Origin: Streptomyces sp. NRRL B-1347
GTDB taxonomy: Bacteria; Actinomycetota; Actinomycetes; Streptomycetales; Streptomycetaceae
NCBI RefSeq assembly: GCF_000720325.1
Contig: NZ_JOJM01000033.1
Coordinates: 62,001 to 126,000, forward strand
Direction: 5' to 3'
Length of the DNA stretch: 64,000 bases
Shown here: piece after piece, positions 34,108 to 42,300 of the stretch
Layout: the number at the start of each line of letters is the position of its first letter
Numbering within the stretch: the stretch's first letter is position 1
The notes under the pieces: model-generated
What the model was told of the DNA's origin: nothing
What the model saw: the letters and a program-made list of their open reading frames with translations, nothing else
The model's database searches: none
Program-made: the position numbers and the translations under genes

Positions 34108-35040
34108 ATGGCTCCACCACTGAGCAACCCAATCAAGACAGCGAGCGGAAGGGCGGACGGAGGCAGACCGGGGCGCGCGCCCGGACTGCCCCGGCGCGCG
34201 GTCCTGGCGTCCGCCGCCGCCCTCGGCGCGGTCGGCGCGCTGGGCGCGGCGGGCTGCAGCCGCGTGCCCACCGGGGACACGCTGGCCCGCCTGAAGTCGC
34301 AGGGCACGGTGCGGCTCGGCATCGCGGGCGAGGCGCCGTACGGATACATCAACGACGAAGGGGACTTCACCGGCGAGGCGGTGGAGCTCGCGAAGATCAT
34401 CTTCAAGCGCCTCGGCGTCGGCGACGTACAGCCGGTCGCGACCGACTTCAGCTCGCTGATCCCGGGACTCAAGACGCAGCAGTTCGACGTCGTGTCCGCC
34501 GGGATGTACATCAACAAAGAGCGCTGCCAGCAGGTGATCTTCTCCGATCCCGAGTACCAGATGCTCGACTCCTTCATCGTCCGCAAGGGCAACCCGATGG
34601 GGCTTCACACGTACGAGGACGTGGTGAAGAAGAAGGCCAAGTTCGGCACCGGGACCGGCTACGCCGAGATCGGGTACGCGGTCGGCGCCGGGTACAAGGA
34701 GAGCGACATCGTGATCCTCCAGGATCAGGTCGCGGGCCTGAACGCCGTCGAGGCCGGGCGCATCGACGTCTTCGGCGGGACCGCCCTGACGACGCGCGGG
34801 GTCGTGAAGAAGAGCCGCAAGGCCGAGGCGACCGACCCGTTCGCGCCGATCGTGGACGGCAAGAAGCACGTCGACGGCGGCGGCTTCACCTTCCGCCCCT
34901 CGGACACCAAGCTCCGCGACGCCTTCAACGTGGAGATCCACAAGATGAAGAAGAGCGGCGAGCTCTTCCGGGTGCTCAAGCGCTTCGGCTTCACCAAGGC
35001 CGAGATGACCACCCTGACCGCCAAGGAGCTGTGCCGATGA
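34108..35040 (+). CDS. ehuB: ectoine/hydroxyectoine-type ABC binding protein EhuB
   Basis: Solute-binding lipoprotein of 310 aa from the polar-amino-acid (family 3) class. The N-terminus has paired Arg (PRRAVLAS) and a lipobox GAAGC with C50, so export may use Tat. Mature-domain marks: VRLGIAGEAPYGYINDEGDF, then FSSLIPGLKTQQFDVVSAGM. The gene order B-C-D-A with two permeases matches Ehu systems, which import compatible solutes as nutrients. No ectoine-degradation genes are nearby, so the ligand is inferred from family resemblance and another amino acid derivative is possible. Overlaps ehuC by ATGA. Confidence 0.75.
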   Translation: MAPPLSNPIKTASGRADGGRPGRAPGLPRRAVLASAAALGAVGALGAAGCSRVPTGDTLARLKSQGTVRLGIAGEAPYGYINDEGDFTGEAVELAKIIFKRLGVGDVQPVATDFSSLIPGLKTQQFDVVSAGMYINKERCQQVIFSDPEYQMLDSFIVRKGNPMGLHTYEDVVKKKAKFGTGTGYAEIGYAVGAGYKESDIVILQDQVAGLNAVEAGRIDVFGGTALTTRGVVKKSRKAEATDPFAPIVDGKKHVDGGGFTFRPSDTKLRDAFNVEIHKMKKSGELFRVLKRFGFTKAEMTTLTAKELCR

Positions 35041-35831
35041 CAGCGGGCCTCTGGGAACACTGGGTCCTGCCGGGCATCTGGATCACCGTCCAGCTGACCG
35101 TCTGCAGCGCGGCTCTCGCGACCGCCGTCGCCTTCGGCGTGGGCATGGCGCGCACCCACCGCTCACGCGTGGTGCGGTTCTTCGCCGGGTTCTACACCGA
35201 GGTCTTCCGGGGCATGTCCGCCCTGGTCCTGATGTTCTGGATCTTCTTCGTGCTGCCGCAGCTCGCGGGCTGGGCGCTCGTGCCGATGTGGGCGGCCGTG
35301 CTCGCCCTCGGGCTCTCCTACGGCGCGTACGGCGCCGAGATCGTGCGCGGCGCCCTGAACGCGGTGGCTCCGGCGCAGCGCGAAGCGGGGGTCGCGCTGA
35401 GCTTCACGCCGTGGCAGCGGATGCGGCTCATCCTGCTGCCGCAGGCGGTCCCGGAGATGATCCCGTCGTTCTGCAACCTGCTCATCGAGCTGCTCAAGGG
35501 CACCGCCCTGGTGTCGCTGCTCGGCATCGGCGACGTGTCCTTCGCCGCGTACCTGGTGCGGCTCGCGACCACCGAGAGCGCGCAGATCTACTCGATCACG
35601 CTGGTCATCTACTTCGTGCTCGCCTTCCTGCTGACGCGCGGCATGAAGCTCCTGGAGCGGAAGGCCAAGGCCGGAGTCGGGCAGTTCCCGGAGCCGCGGC
35701 AGGGGATCGGGCCCTGGCTGCGGTTTCGCCGGCCGAGCGCCAAGTCGAGCGAGCTGAGCTCCACGGGCGTCACCGGCGCCACGGGCGTGATGCGCGTCAC
35801 GGACGTCACGGGCGGAGGTGCCTCGCGATGA
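35037..35831 (+). CDS. ehuC: amino-acid-type ABC permease EhuC
   Basis: HisM/GlnP-type permease of 264 aa. The ATG overlaps the ehuB stop. About five membrane segments; the coupling loop contains LNAVAPAQREAGVALSFTPW, the EAA-like motif of this class, followed by the polar amino acid permease mark LLPQAVPEMIPSFCN. The last about 45 residues are a Ser/Thr/Gly/Val-rich tail with repeated GVTGATGV, not typical of the family, ending in the overlap with ehuD. Confidence 0.8.
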   Translation: MTAGLWEHWVLPGIWITVQLTVCSAALATAVAFGVGMARTHRSRVVRFFAGFYTEVFRGMSALVLMFWIFFVLPQLAGWALVPMWAAVLALGLSYGAYGAEIVRGALNAVAPAQREAGVALSFTPWQRMRLILLPQAVPEMIPSFCNLLIELLKGTALVSLLGIGDVSFAAYLVRLATTESAQIYSITLVIYFVLAFLLTRGMKLLERKAKAGVGQFPEPRQGIGPWLRFRRPSAKSSELSSTGVTGATGVMRVTDVTGGGASR

Positions 35832-36493
35832 ACCAGAGTACGGACAAATGGGACTGGGGCGCGGTGGCCGACTTCATGCCGCACTTCTGGGACGGGCTGC
35901 TGATCACCCTCCAGGTGCTCGCGCTCGGCTCGCTGATCTCCTTCTCGGTGGGGCTCCTGTGGGCGCTCGCCTTCCGCGCGCCGACGCGGTTCGTCCGCTG
36001 GCCGGTCGGCCTGATCACCGAGTTCATCCGCAACACCCCGCTCCTGGTGCAGCTGTTCTTCCTGTTCTTCGTGCTGCCGGAGTGGAACATCCAGTTCTCC
36101 GCCGAGACCACCGGCACCATCGCGATCGGGCTGCACTACTCGACGTACACCGCGCAGGTCTACCGCGCGGGCATCGAGGCCGTGCCGGTCGGCCAGTGGG
36201 AGGCGGCCAAGGCGCTGAGCCTGTCGTACCCGCGCACCTGGACCGCGGTGATCCTGCCGCAGGCGATCCGCCGCGTGGTCCCCGCGCTCGGCAACTACGT
36301 CATCGCCATGCTCAAGGACACCCCGCTGCTCGCCAGCATCGGCGTCCTGGAGCTGCTCCAGCGCTCGCGGCTCGAAGCCGCCCAGACCTTCCAGTACACG
36401 GAGGCGCTGACCGTCGTCGGCGTCGCCTTCATCCTCATCGCCTATCCGTCCTCCCTCCTCCTGCGAGCACTGGAGCGCCGTCTTGTCCGCTGA
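35828..36493 (+). CDS. ehuD: amino-acid-type ABC permease EhuD
   Basis: Second permease, 221 aa, of the Ehu-type importer. The ATG overlaps the ehuC stop (ATGA). Marks include FIRNTPLLVQLFFLFFVLP, YRAGIEAVPVGQWEAAKAL (EAA region) and ILPQAIRRVVPALGNYVI. It forms the channel with EhuC. Overlaps the TTG start of ehuA by 11 nt. Confidence 0.82.
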   Translation: MNQSTDKWDWGAVADFMPHFWDGLLITLQVLALGSLISFSVGLLWALAFRAPTRFVRWPVGLITEFIRNTPLLVQLFFLFFVLPEWNIQFSAETTGTIAIGLHYSTYTAQVYRAGIEAVPVGQWEAAKALSLSYPRTWTAVILPQAIRRVVPALGNYVIAMLKDTPLLASIGVLELLQRSRLEAAQTFQYTEALTVVGVAFILIAYPSSLLLRALERRLVR

Positions 36494-37298
36494 CACCCCC
36501 CTCTCCAAGGACCGGGCGAACCCGGCCGTCGACGGCAGCGAGCTGATCCGCTTCGACAAGGTCGTCAAGCGCTTCGGCTCGAACACGGTCCTGGACGAGC
36601 TGGACTTCTCCGTGGCCTCCGGCAAGCACGTGACGCTGATCGGCCCTTCCGGCTCCGGCAAGACGACGATCCTGCGCCTGCTCATGACGTTGATCGCGCC
36701 GGACGAGGGCACGATCAAGGTCGGCGGCTCGTACCTCACGCACGAGGAGAAGAACGGCAGGCTCGTGCCCGCGGGCGAGAAGCACGTCCGCGAGGTCCGC
36801 AAGAACATCGGGATGGTCTTCCAGCAGTTCAACCTGTTCCCGAACATGAAGGTGCTGCGCAACATCACGGAGGCGCCCGTCACCGTCCTCGGCCTGTCCA
36901 AGGACGAGGCCGAGCAGCGCGCCCGCGACCTGCTCGACCTGGTCGGCCTCGGCGACAAGCACGACGCCTACCCGACGCAGCTGTCCGGCGGCCAGCAGCA
37001 GCGGGTCGCCATCGCCCGCGCGCTCGCGATGCGCCCGCAGGTGCTGCTCCTGGACGAGGTGACGTCGGCGCTCGACCCGGAGCTGGTCGCCGGGGTCCTC
37101 GACGTGCTGCGGGACATCGCGCACACCACGGACATCACCATGCTCTGCGTGACGCACGAGATGAGCTTCGCCCGGGACATCTCCGACCAGGTACTGATGT
37201 TCGACGCGGGCCGGGTGATCGAGTCGGGGCCGCCGGAGAAGATCTTCTCCGACCCCGGGCACGAGCGGACCCGCGAATTCCTGTCGGCGGTGCTCTGA
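36483..37298 (+). CDS. ehuA: ABC transporter ATPase EhuA
   Basis: ATPase of 271 aa powering the importer. All motifs are intact: Walker A GPSGSGKTT, Q-loop FQQFNLFP, signature LSGGQQQRVAIARAL, Walker B LLLDEVTSALDPE and switch His in CVTHEM. The start is a TTG with GGAG seven bases upstream inside ehuD; no ATG or GTG fits. The ehuBCDA set is therefore tightly coupled from first to last gene. Confidence 0.88.
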   Translation: MSADTPLSKDRANPAVDGSELIRFDKVVKRFGSNTVLDELDFSVASGKHVTLIGPSGSGKTTILRLLMTLIAPDEGTIKVGGSYLTHEEKNGRLVPAGEKHVREVRKNIGMVFQQFNLFPNMKVLRNITEAPVTVLGLSKDEAEQRARDLLDLVGLGDKHDAYPTQLSGGQQQRVAIARALAMRPQVLLLDEVTSALDPELVAGVLDVLRDIAHTTDITMLCVTHEMSFARDISDQVLMFDAGRVIESGPPEKIFSDPGHERTREFLSAVL

Positions 37299-37487
37299 GC
37301 GGCGCCCGCGTCGGGGTTTTCCCGGCGCTCCCCCGCCGGGGCGCGCCGGGAACGCCGTAGAAACCTCCAACGCCCCCTACCAGCAGGCGATTTGGCGGTT
37401 ATGGTGGACAGAGTCCAGCTGTCCGGAAACCGTACCGTCCAGGGATCACCAGGCCACCGTGGCCACAAGGGGTCGAGGGGGAGAGCC

Positions 37488-38246
37488 GTGACGCTCCAGC
37501 ACGAGCCGACGACGGCGCACCGGTCGGTGCAGCACGCCCTGCGCGTGCTCGAACTCGTCGCGCGCCGCGGCACCGGCGTCACCGACGACGAGCTCGCCCG
37601 GCACGCGGCGCTGCCCCCTGCCCGCCTCGCCCCGCTCCTTCGCATGCTGCTCCGCGAGGGGTACGTGGAGCAGCATGCGGACGGCGCGTATGTGACGGGG
37701 GCGTCGCTCACCCGGCTCGGCTCCGCCGCCGAGCGCGGCCGGGCCCTGCGCGAGAAGCTCCAGTCCACGCTGACCGGCCTGCGCGACTCGATCGGCGCCG
37801 CGGTCTACGTGAGCCGGTACGTGGACGGCGAGATCCGGGTCCTGACCGTCGCCGACGGGCCCGGGACGCCGAAGGTCAACGAGTGGGTGGACTTCCGCGT
37901 CGCCGGCCACGCCTGCGCGGTCGGCAAGAGCCTGCTCGGCCAGCTGGACGTGGCCGCCCGCCGGGACCACCTGGCGCGCCACAAGATGCCCCGGCTCACC
38001 TCGCGGACGATCACGAACGAGCGGGTGCTCCTGACGAAGCTCGCCGCCCAGGCCCCCACGGTCCCCGTCCTCGACATCCAGGAGTACGCGGTGGGCACGG
38101 TCTGCGCCGCCGTCCCCGTCACGGCGGGCGCCGCGGTCGGCTGCCTCGCCCTGTCCCTGCCGGTCGAGCGCGCCCACCGGCTGCGCGAGGCCGCGGAGAC
38201 CCTGAACCGCAGGGCGGCGCCGGTGCTGCTCTCGCTCGCGATCTGA
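37488..38246 (+). CDS. IclR-family transcriptional regulator
   Basis: Regulator of 252 aa. N-terminal winged helix (VQHALRVLELVARRGTGVTD, then LAPLLRMLLREGYVEQ) at residues about 12-65, then the effector domain with VAGHACAVGKSLLGQL and VPVTAGAAVGCLALSLP. GTG 37488 is preceded by a GGGGGAGAG Shine-Dalgarno. It lies 189 bp after ehuA on the same strand and is the nearest candidate regulator of the ehu operon, though that link is positional only. Confidence 0.88.
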   Translation: MTLQHEPTTAHRSVQHALRVLELVARRGTGVTDDELARHAALPPARLAPLLRMLLREGYVEQHADGAYVTGASLTRLGSAAERGRALREKLQSTLTGLRDSIGAAVYVSRYVDGEIRVLTVADGPGTPKVNEWVDFRVAGHACAVGKSLLGQLDVAARRDHLARHKMPRLTSRTITNERVLLTKLAAQAPTVPVLDIQEYAVGTVCAAVPVTAGAAVGCLALSLPVERAHRLREAAETLNRRAAPVLLSLAI

Positions 38247-38299
38247 ACCGGTGGTCGAGAGCACCCCCTCGGACCAGGTAATATTTTCTTCGTCAGCAG

Positions 38300-38373
38300 G
38301 CGCCGCTAGCTCAGTTGGTTAGAGCAGCTGACTCTTAATCAGCGGGTCCGGGGTTCGAGTCCCTGGCGGCGCA
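38300..38373 (+). tRNA. tRNA-Lys (CTT anticodon), copy 2
   Basis: Same 74-base sequence as copies 1 and 3. It shares the upstream GTCAGCAG but not the downstream 17 bases. An A+T-rich TAATATTTT lies 17 bp upstream and looks like a -10 region. Followed by its own hairpin terminator. Confidence 0.97.
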
Positions 38374-38409
38374 CTAGCGATCAGGTCACCCACCTGAGGC
38401 TGGCTTCGA

Positions 38410-38440
38410 GAGGGCACTTCCGGTTTCCGGAAGTGCCCTC
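38410..38440 (+). terminator. terminator after tRNA-Lys copy 2
   Basis: A perfect 14-bp stem (GAGGGCACTTCCGG and complement) closes a TTT loop 36 bp after the tRNA and is followed by TTCGCGTTTC. Confidence 0.9.
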
Positions 38441-38515
38441 TTCGCGTTTCCGGAGGCGTGGGCTTCGCGTGCGATCATCGGATTTCGACCAGGCATCCGA
38501 TGGTGGGGGGACAGC

Positions 38516-39238
38516 ATGGCGTGGACGATCGTCGCGGAACCGAGGCCCTTCGCGGCCCGGCGCCTCGTGTGCTTCCCGCACGCGGGCGGCTCGCCGCACT
38601 TCTTCCGCACGTGGGGCAAGGCCCTCCAGGACTTCGAGGTGCACGCAGTCTGCTACCCGGCGCGCGGCGAGCGCATCGGCGAGCCGCCCGCCACCGACCT
38701 GCGCCGCCTGGCCCGCGACCTCGCGCGGGAGCTGCGGCCGCTCCCGGACGGCCGGCCCACGGTCTTCTTCGGGCACAGCATGGGCGCCTCCGTCGCCTAC
38801 GAGGTCGCGCGGATCTGGCAGGCCGAGGGCGCGAGCCCGCAGCACCTCTTCGCCTCGGCGTCCCGGGCCCCGCACACCGCGCAGGGCACCCCCGAGGAGG
38901 CCGCGGGGCTCTCCGACGCGAAGGTCCTCGACGTGCTGCGCAGCCTCGGCGGCACGGAGGCGGAGCTGCTCGACAACCCGCTCTTCCTCGAACTCGTCAT
39001 GCCGTACGTGAGCGCGGACTTCCGCATGGTCGCGGGGTACGCGGCTCCGGCCGACGCCGCCCCGCTCGACTGCCCCGTCACCGTGCTGCTCGGTGACGCC
39101 GACACCCGGGTGAGCGTCGAGCACGCCGACGCCTGGCGGGAGACCACGCGGGGCGCCTTCGAGCGGTTCACGCTGCCCGGCGGACACTTCTACCTGGCGG
39201 ACGAGCCGCCCTTCGCCCTGATCGAGCGCGTTCGCTGA
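38516..39238 (+). CDS. orphan type II thioesterase
   Basis: Alpha/beta-hydrolase of 240 aa of the type II (editing) thioesterase family that clears misprimed carriers in polyketide and non-ribosomal peptide synthesis. Nucleophile S88 in GHSMG, acidic residue in GDADTRVS, and His in PGGHFYL. FPHAGGSPHFFRTW is the usual oxyanion segment. No PKS, NRPS or carrier gene lies in the window, so it probably serves a distant cluster or has another acyl substrate. A G-run (GGGGGG) acts as Shine-Dalgarno. Confidence 0.88.
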   Translation: MAWTIVAEPRPFAARRLVCFPHAGGSPHFFRTWGKALQDFEVHAVCYPARGERIGEPPATDLRRLARDLARELRPLPDGRPTVFFGHSMGASVAYEVARIWQAEGASPQHLFASASRAPHTAQGTPEEAAGLSDAKVLDVLRSLGGTEAELLDNPLFLELVMPYVSADFRMVAGYAAPADAAPLDCPVTVLLGDADTRVSVEHADAWRETTRGAFERFTLPGGHFYLADEPPFALIERVR

Positions 39239-39295
39239 GCACCCTTCGGGGCGCCCCCCTTCGGGCCGCTCCCCCCCTACCCACAGGACGGACAG

Positions 39296-40120
39296 ATGCC
39301 GTTCAGCCGCCCGGCCCGCGCCCTCGGGGCCCTCGCTCTCGCCACCGCGCTCCTCACGAGCTGCTCCAGCGACGACTCGTCCCCCGAAAGGCCCGACCGC
39401 GCGCCGCGGGCGCCCCGCGCCGGTGTCGCCTTCGACTACCAGCTGGGCGGCGCCTACCCGCCGCCGGACGGCGTCCGTGCCGTCTCCCGCGACCGCGGGG
39501 CGAAGCCCGTCCCGGGCCGCTACAACATCTGCTACGTCAACGCCTTCCAGGCCCAGCCCGGCCGCAAGACCGCCGCGTGGTGGCGGAAGAACCACCCCGA
39601 CCTGCTGCTGCGCGACGCGCAGGGCGGGCTCGTGGTCGACGAGGACTGGGCGGAGCCGCTCCTCGACATCTCCACCGCGGCCAGGCGCGAGGCCCTGCTC
39701 GACGTCGTCGGCCCGTGGATCGACGGCTGCGCACGCGACGGCTTCGACGCCGTGGAGCCCGACAACCTCGACTCGTACGCCCGCTCCGACGGCCGCCTCA
39801 AGGCCGCCGACGGCAAGGCCTTCGCCCGGCTCCTGGTGCGCAGGGCCCACGAACAGGGCCTGGCCATCGCGCAGAAGAACACCACCGAGTTCCTGGACGC
39901 GAAGCTCGGCTTCGACTTCGCCGTCGCCGAGGAGTGCGGCCAGTACGGCGAGTGCGGCGACTACGCGGCGGTGTACGGCGGGAGGGTCTTCGACATCGAG
40001 TACGAGAAGAAGGGGTACGACGCCGCGTGCCGCCGCTGGGGCGGCAAGCTCTCCGTCATCCTGCGCGACCGCGACGTGACCCCCGCCGGAGCGGACGGCC
40101 ACGTCTACCGGCGCTGCTGA
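39296..40120 (+). CDS. GH114-type polygalactosaminidase-like lipoprotein
   Basis: Exported protein of 274 aa with lipobox LTSC (lipidated C23). The mature part is a TIM-barrel of the GH114/TM1410 family: FDYQLGGAYPPPDGVRAVSR, CYVNAFQAQPGR, LLDISTAARREALLDVVGPW, then DAVEPDNLDSYARSDG with the expected acidic residues, and IAQKNTTEFL. GH114 enzymes hydrolyse alpha-1,4-linked galactosamine polymers. It may cut a cell-surface or environmental aminopolysaccharide. It lies alone between the thioesterase and a two-component pair. Confidence 0.85.
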   Translation: MPFSRPARALGALALATALLTSCSSDDSSPERPDRAPRAPRAGVAFDYQLGGAYPPPDGVRAVSRDRGAKPVPGRYNICYVNAFQAQPGRKTAAWWRKNHPDLLLRDAQGGLVVDEDWAEPLLDISTAARREALLDVVGPWIDGCARDGFDAVEPDNLDSYARSDGRLKAADGKAFARLLVRRAHEQGLAIAQKNTTEFLDAKLGFDFAVAEECGQYGECGDYAAVYGGRVFDIEYEKKGYDAACRRWGGKLSVILRDRDVTPAGADGHVYRRC

Positions 40121-40231
40121 CCTCCCCCGCGCGGGCCGCGCGGCCGGGCCGCGCGGATATCCCCCGCACCGGCGAGGACGCGGCCCGCCGCCCGTGCTGA
40201 ACTGGCAACCCCCGTGCGAGGGAGCCGCCGC

Positions 40232-41497
40232 ATGCAGCGAACGTCCGTGCCGATACCGGGACCGGCGCGCCGCCGTCACCACCCGTTCCACCTGTTCCAC
40301 CCGTACCTCCAGGACGGGGCGCTCGCCGCCCTCGTCCTGTTCGCCACGTCCCTGCAGTTCGTCTTCCCCCACGAGGGCGACGACCGGCTCTCGCCGATCG
40401 GCTTCCTGCTCGGCGCGGGCACCGCGGTACCGCTGGCGTGGCGGCGGCGCGCGCCGATGCTCAGCGTCTATCTGGTGAGCGTGTTCACGCCCGCGATGGC
40501 CGTCTACCGGGCGCCGCCGCCGGACGTCGCGTACGGCGGCCTGGTCGCGCTCTACACCCTCGCCGTCGTCGGCAAGCCCGCGCAGCGGCGCCTCGTGCTC
40601 GCCACCTGGCTGGTCGGCGCGACGGCCACGATGACGTTCCGGGAGCGGGCCGAGCCCTTCGAGTACGCCTTCCACCTGCTGAGCTTCGTCAGCGCGTACG
40701 GCTTCGGCGTGCTCGCCCGGGTCAAGGGCGCCTACACCGCGGCCCTGGAGGACCGGGCGCTGCGCCTGGAGCGGGAGCGGGCCGGCGAGACCGCGCGGGC
40801 CGTCGCACGGGAGCGGGCCCGGATCGCCCGGGACATGCACGACGTCCTGGCGCACGCGGTGAGCGTCATGGTGGTGCAGGCGGAGGCGGGCCCCGTGGTG
40901 GTGCGGGCCGATCCGACGCGCGCGGAGCGGGCGTTCGAGGCGATCGGCGCGGCCGGGCGGGACGCGATGGAGCAGTTGCGGCGGATCCTCGGGGTGCTGC
41001 GGGAGGCGGACGGCGACGGCTCCGCGGGCGGCGACCGGGGTCCGCAGCCCGCCCTCGCGGCGCTGCCCGCGCTGCTCGCCCGCGTCGAACAGGCGGGCGT
41101 CACCGTCCGGTTGAAGGAATCCGGCGAGCCCCGCCCGCTGGCCGCCGACGTCGACGTGGCCGCGTACCGCCTGGCGCAGGAGGCGCTGACGAACGTGCTG
41201 AAACACGCGGGGGCGAGCCTGGTGACCGTCGAAGTCGCCTGGTCACCGCGCGCATTGGCGCTCACGGTGACCGACGACGGCACGGGCGCGGCACGGACGG
41301 CCACCGGGGGCTACGGCCTCGTCGGCATCCGCGAGCGCGCCGCCGCCTGCGGGGGCGAGGTGGACGTGGGCCCCGCCGCGGGCGGCGGATTCCGTGTCGC
41401 GGCGCGGCTGCCCACGGCATCCTTGGCGCATGAGCATCCGCGTGGTGGTGGCCGACGACCAGGAGCTGGTGCGCAGCGGCTTCGCGATGATCCTTGA
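40232..41497 (+). CDS. NarL-type sensor histidine kinase 1
   Basis: Membrane kinase of 421 aa. Five to six hydrophobic segments occupy residues 25-165 with almost no extracellular loop. The HisKA_3 helix has the phosphorylated His in RDMHDVLAHAVSV, and the HATPase domain has EALTNVLKHAG and DDGTG, then GYGLVGIRERA. The first seven codons before ATG 40232 (GTG 40214) could be included. It overlaps its response regulator by 68 nt. The signal is probably a membrane-level stress. Confidence 0.87.
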   Translation: MQRTSVPIPGPARRRHHPFHLFHPYLQDGALAALVLFATSLQFVFPHEGDDRLSPIGFLLGAGTAVPLAWRRRAPMLSVYLVSVFTPAMAVYRAPPPDVAYGGLVALYTLAVVGKPAQRRLVLATWLVGATATMTFRERAEPFEYAFHLLSFVSAYGFGVLARVKGAYTAALEDRALRLERERAGETARAVARERARIARDMHDVLAHAVSVMVVQAEAGPVVVRADPTRAERAFEAIGAAGRDAMEQLRRILGVLREADGDGSAGGDRGPQPALAALPALLARVEQAGVTVRLKESGEPRPLAADVDVAAYRLAQEALTNVLKHAGASLVTVEVAWSPRALALTVTDDGTGAARTATGGYGLVGIRERAAACGGEVDVGPAAGGGFRVAARLPTASLAHEHPRGGGRRPGAGAQRLRDDP

Positions 41498-42131
41498 CGC
41501 GCAGCCCGGCATCGAGGTGGTGGCGGAGGCGGGCGACGGCGCCGAGGCCGTCGACGCCGTGCGCCGCCTGGCGCCCGACGTGCTGCTCCTGGACGTCCGC
41601 ATGCCCGGCGTCGACGGCATCGAGGCGGCCCGCGTGGTGTGCGCGGAGTCCGGCTGCCGGGTGGTGATGCTGACGACGTTCGACGTCGACGAGTACGTGT
41701 ACGACGCCCTGTACGCGGGCGCGAGCGGCTTCCTGCTCAAGGACGTGCGCAGGGACGACCTGGTGCACGCGGTCCGCGTCGTGGCGGCCGGGGACTCGCT
41801 GCTCGCCCCGTCCGTGACCCGCCGTCTGGTCGCGGACTTCGTGCGCAGGGGCCGCCCCGACCAGGCGGCGGAGTCGCCCGCGGCGGCCGCGCCCCCCGCG
41901 GCCTCGCCGGGGCGCCTCGCGGTGCTCACCGCCCGTGAGGAGGAGACGCTGCGGCTGCTCGCCCGGGGCCTGTCGAACGCGGAGATAGCCGCGGAGTTCG
42001 TGGTCAGCGAGCACACCGTGAAGACCCACGTCAGCAACGTCCTGTCGAAGCTGGCGCTGCGGGACCGCGTGCAGGCGGTGATCTGCGCGTACGAGCACGG
42101 GCTCGTGGTGCCCGGGGACCACGGCGGCTGA
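41430..42131 (+). CDS. NarL/LuxR-family response regulator 1
   Basis: Response regulator of 233 aa. Receiver: acidic pair DD in VVADDQELVR, phosphorylated Asp in LLLDVRMPG, and Lys in FLLKDV. C-terminal LuxR helix-turn-helix: LTAREEETLRLLARGLSNAE, then VSEHTVKTHVSNVLSKL. Partner of the kinase just upstream and followed, after a hairpin, by the MMPL transporter, its likely target by position. Confidence 0.9.
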   Translation: MSIRVVVADDQELVRSGFAMILDAQPGIEVVAEAGDGAEAVDAVRRLAPDVLLLDVRMPGVDGIEAARVVCAESGCRVVMLTTFDVDEYVYDALYAGASGFLLKDVRRDDLVHAVRVVAAGDSLLAPSVTRRLVADFVRRGRPDQAAESPAAAAPPAASPGRLAVLTAREEETLRLLARGLSNAEIAAEFVVSEHTVKTHVSNVLSKLALRDRVQAVICAYEHGLVVPGDHGG

Positions 42132-42133
42132 GC

Positions 42134-42155
42134 CTCCCTCCCCCGCCGGAGGGAG
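42134..42155 (+). terminator. hairpin after response regulator 1
   Basis: CTCCCTCC and GGAGGGAG pair over a 6-base loop, two bases after the stop. Short stem without U-tract, so attenuation rather than full termination is possible. Confidence 0.55.
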
Positions 42156-42300
42156 CCGGACGGTCCCCCTCCCCCGCGCGACCCATGGACCGCTGTCCCG
42201 AAGACCGCTCCCCACGGCGATCCGCCGCGCGCCCCGCTCGGGCGAAGGTGTGGCCGAGAACATTCCTCGCCCCGGCCCCTGGGGCCAGATAGGAGCGGTC

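Noticed and set aside
38381..41206. Long minus-strand open frame opposite the thioesterase, GH114 and kinase genes
   Set aside because: Same antisense artefact; it runs across three convincing plus-strand genes and their gaps.
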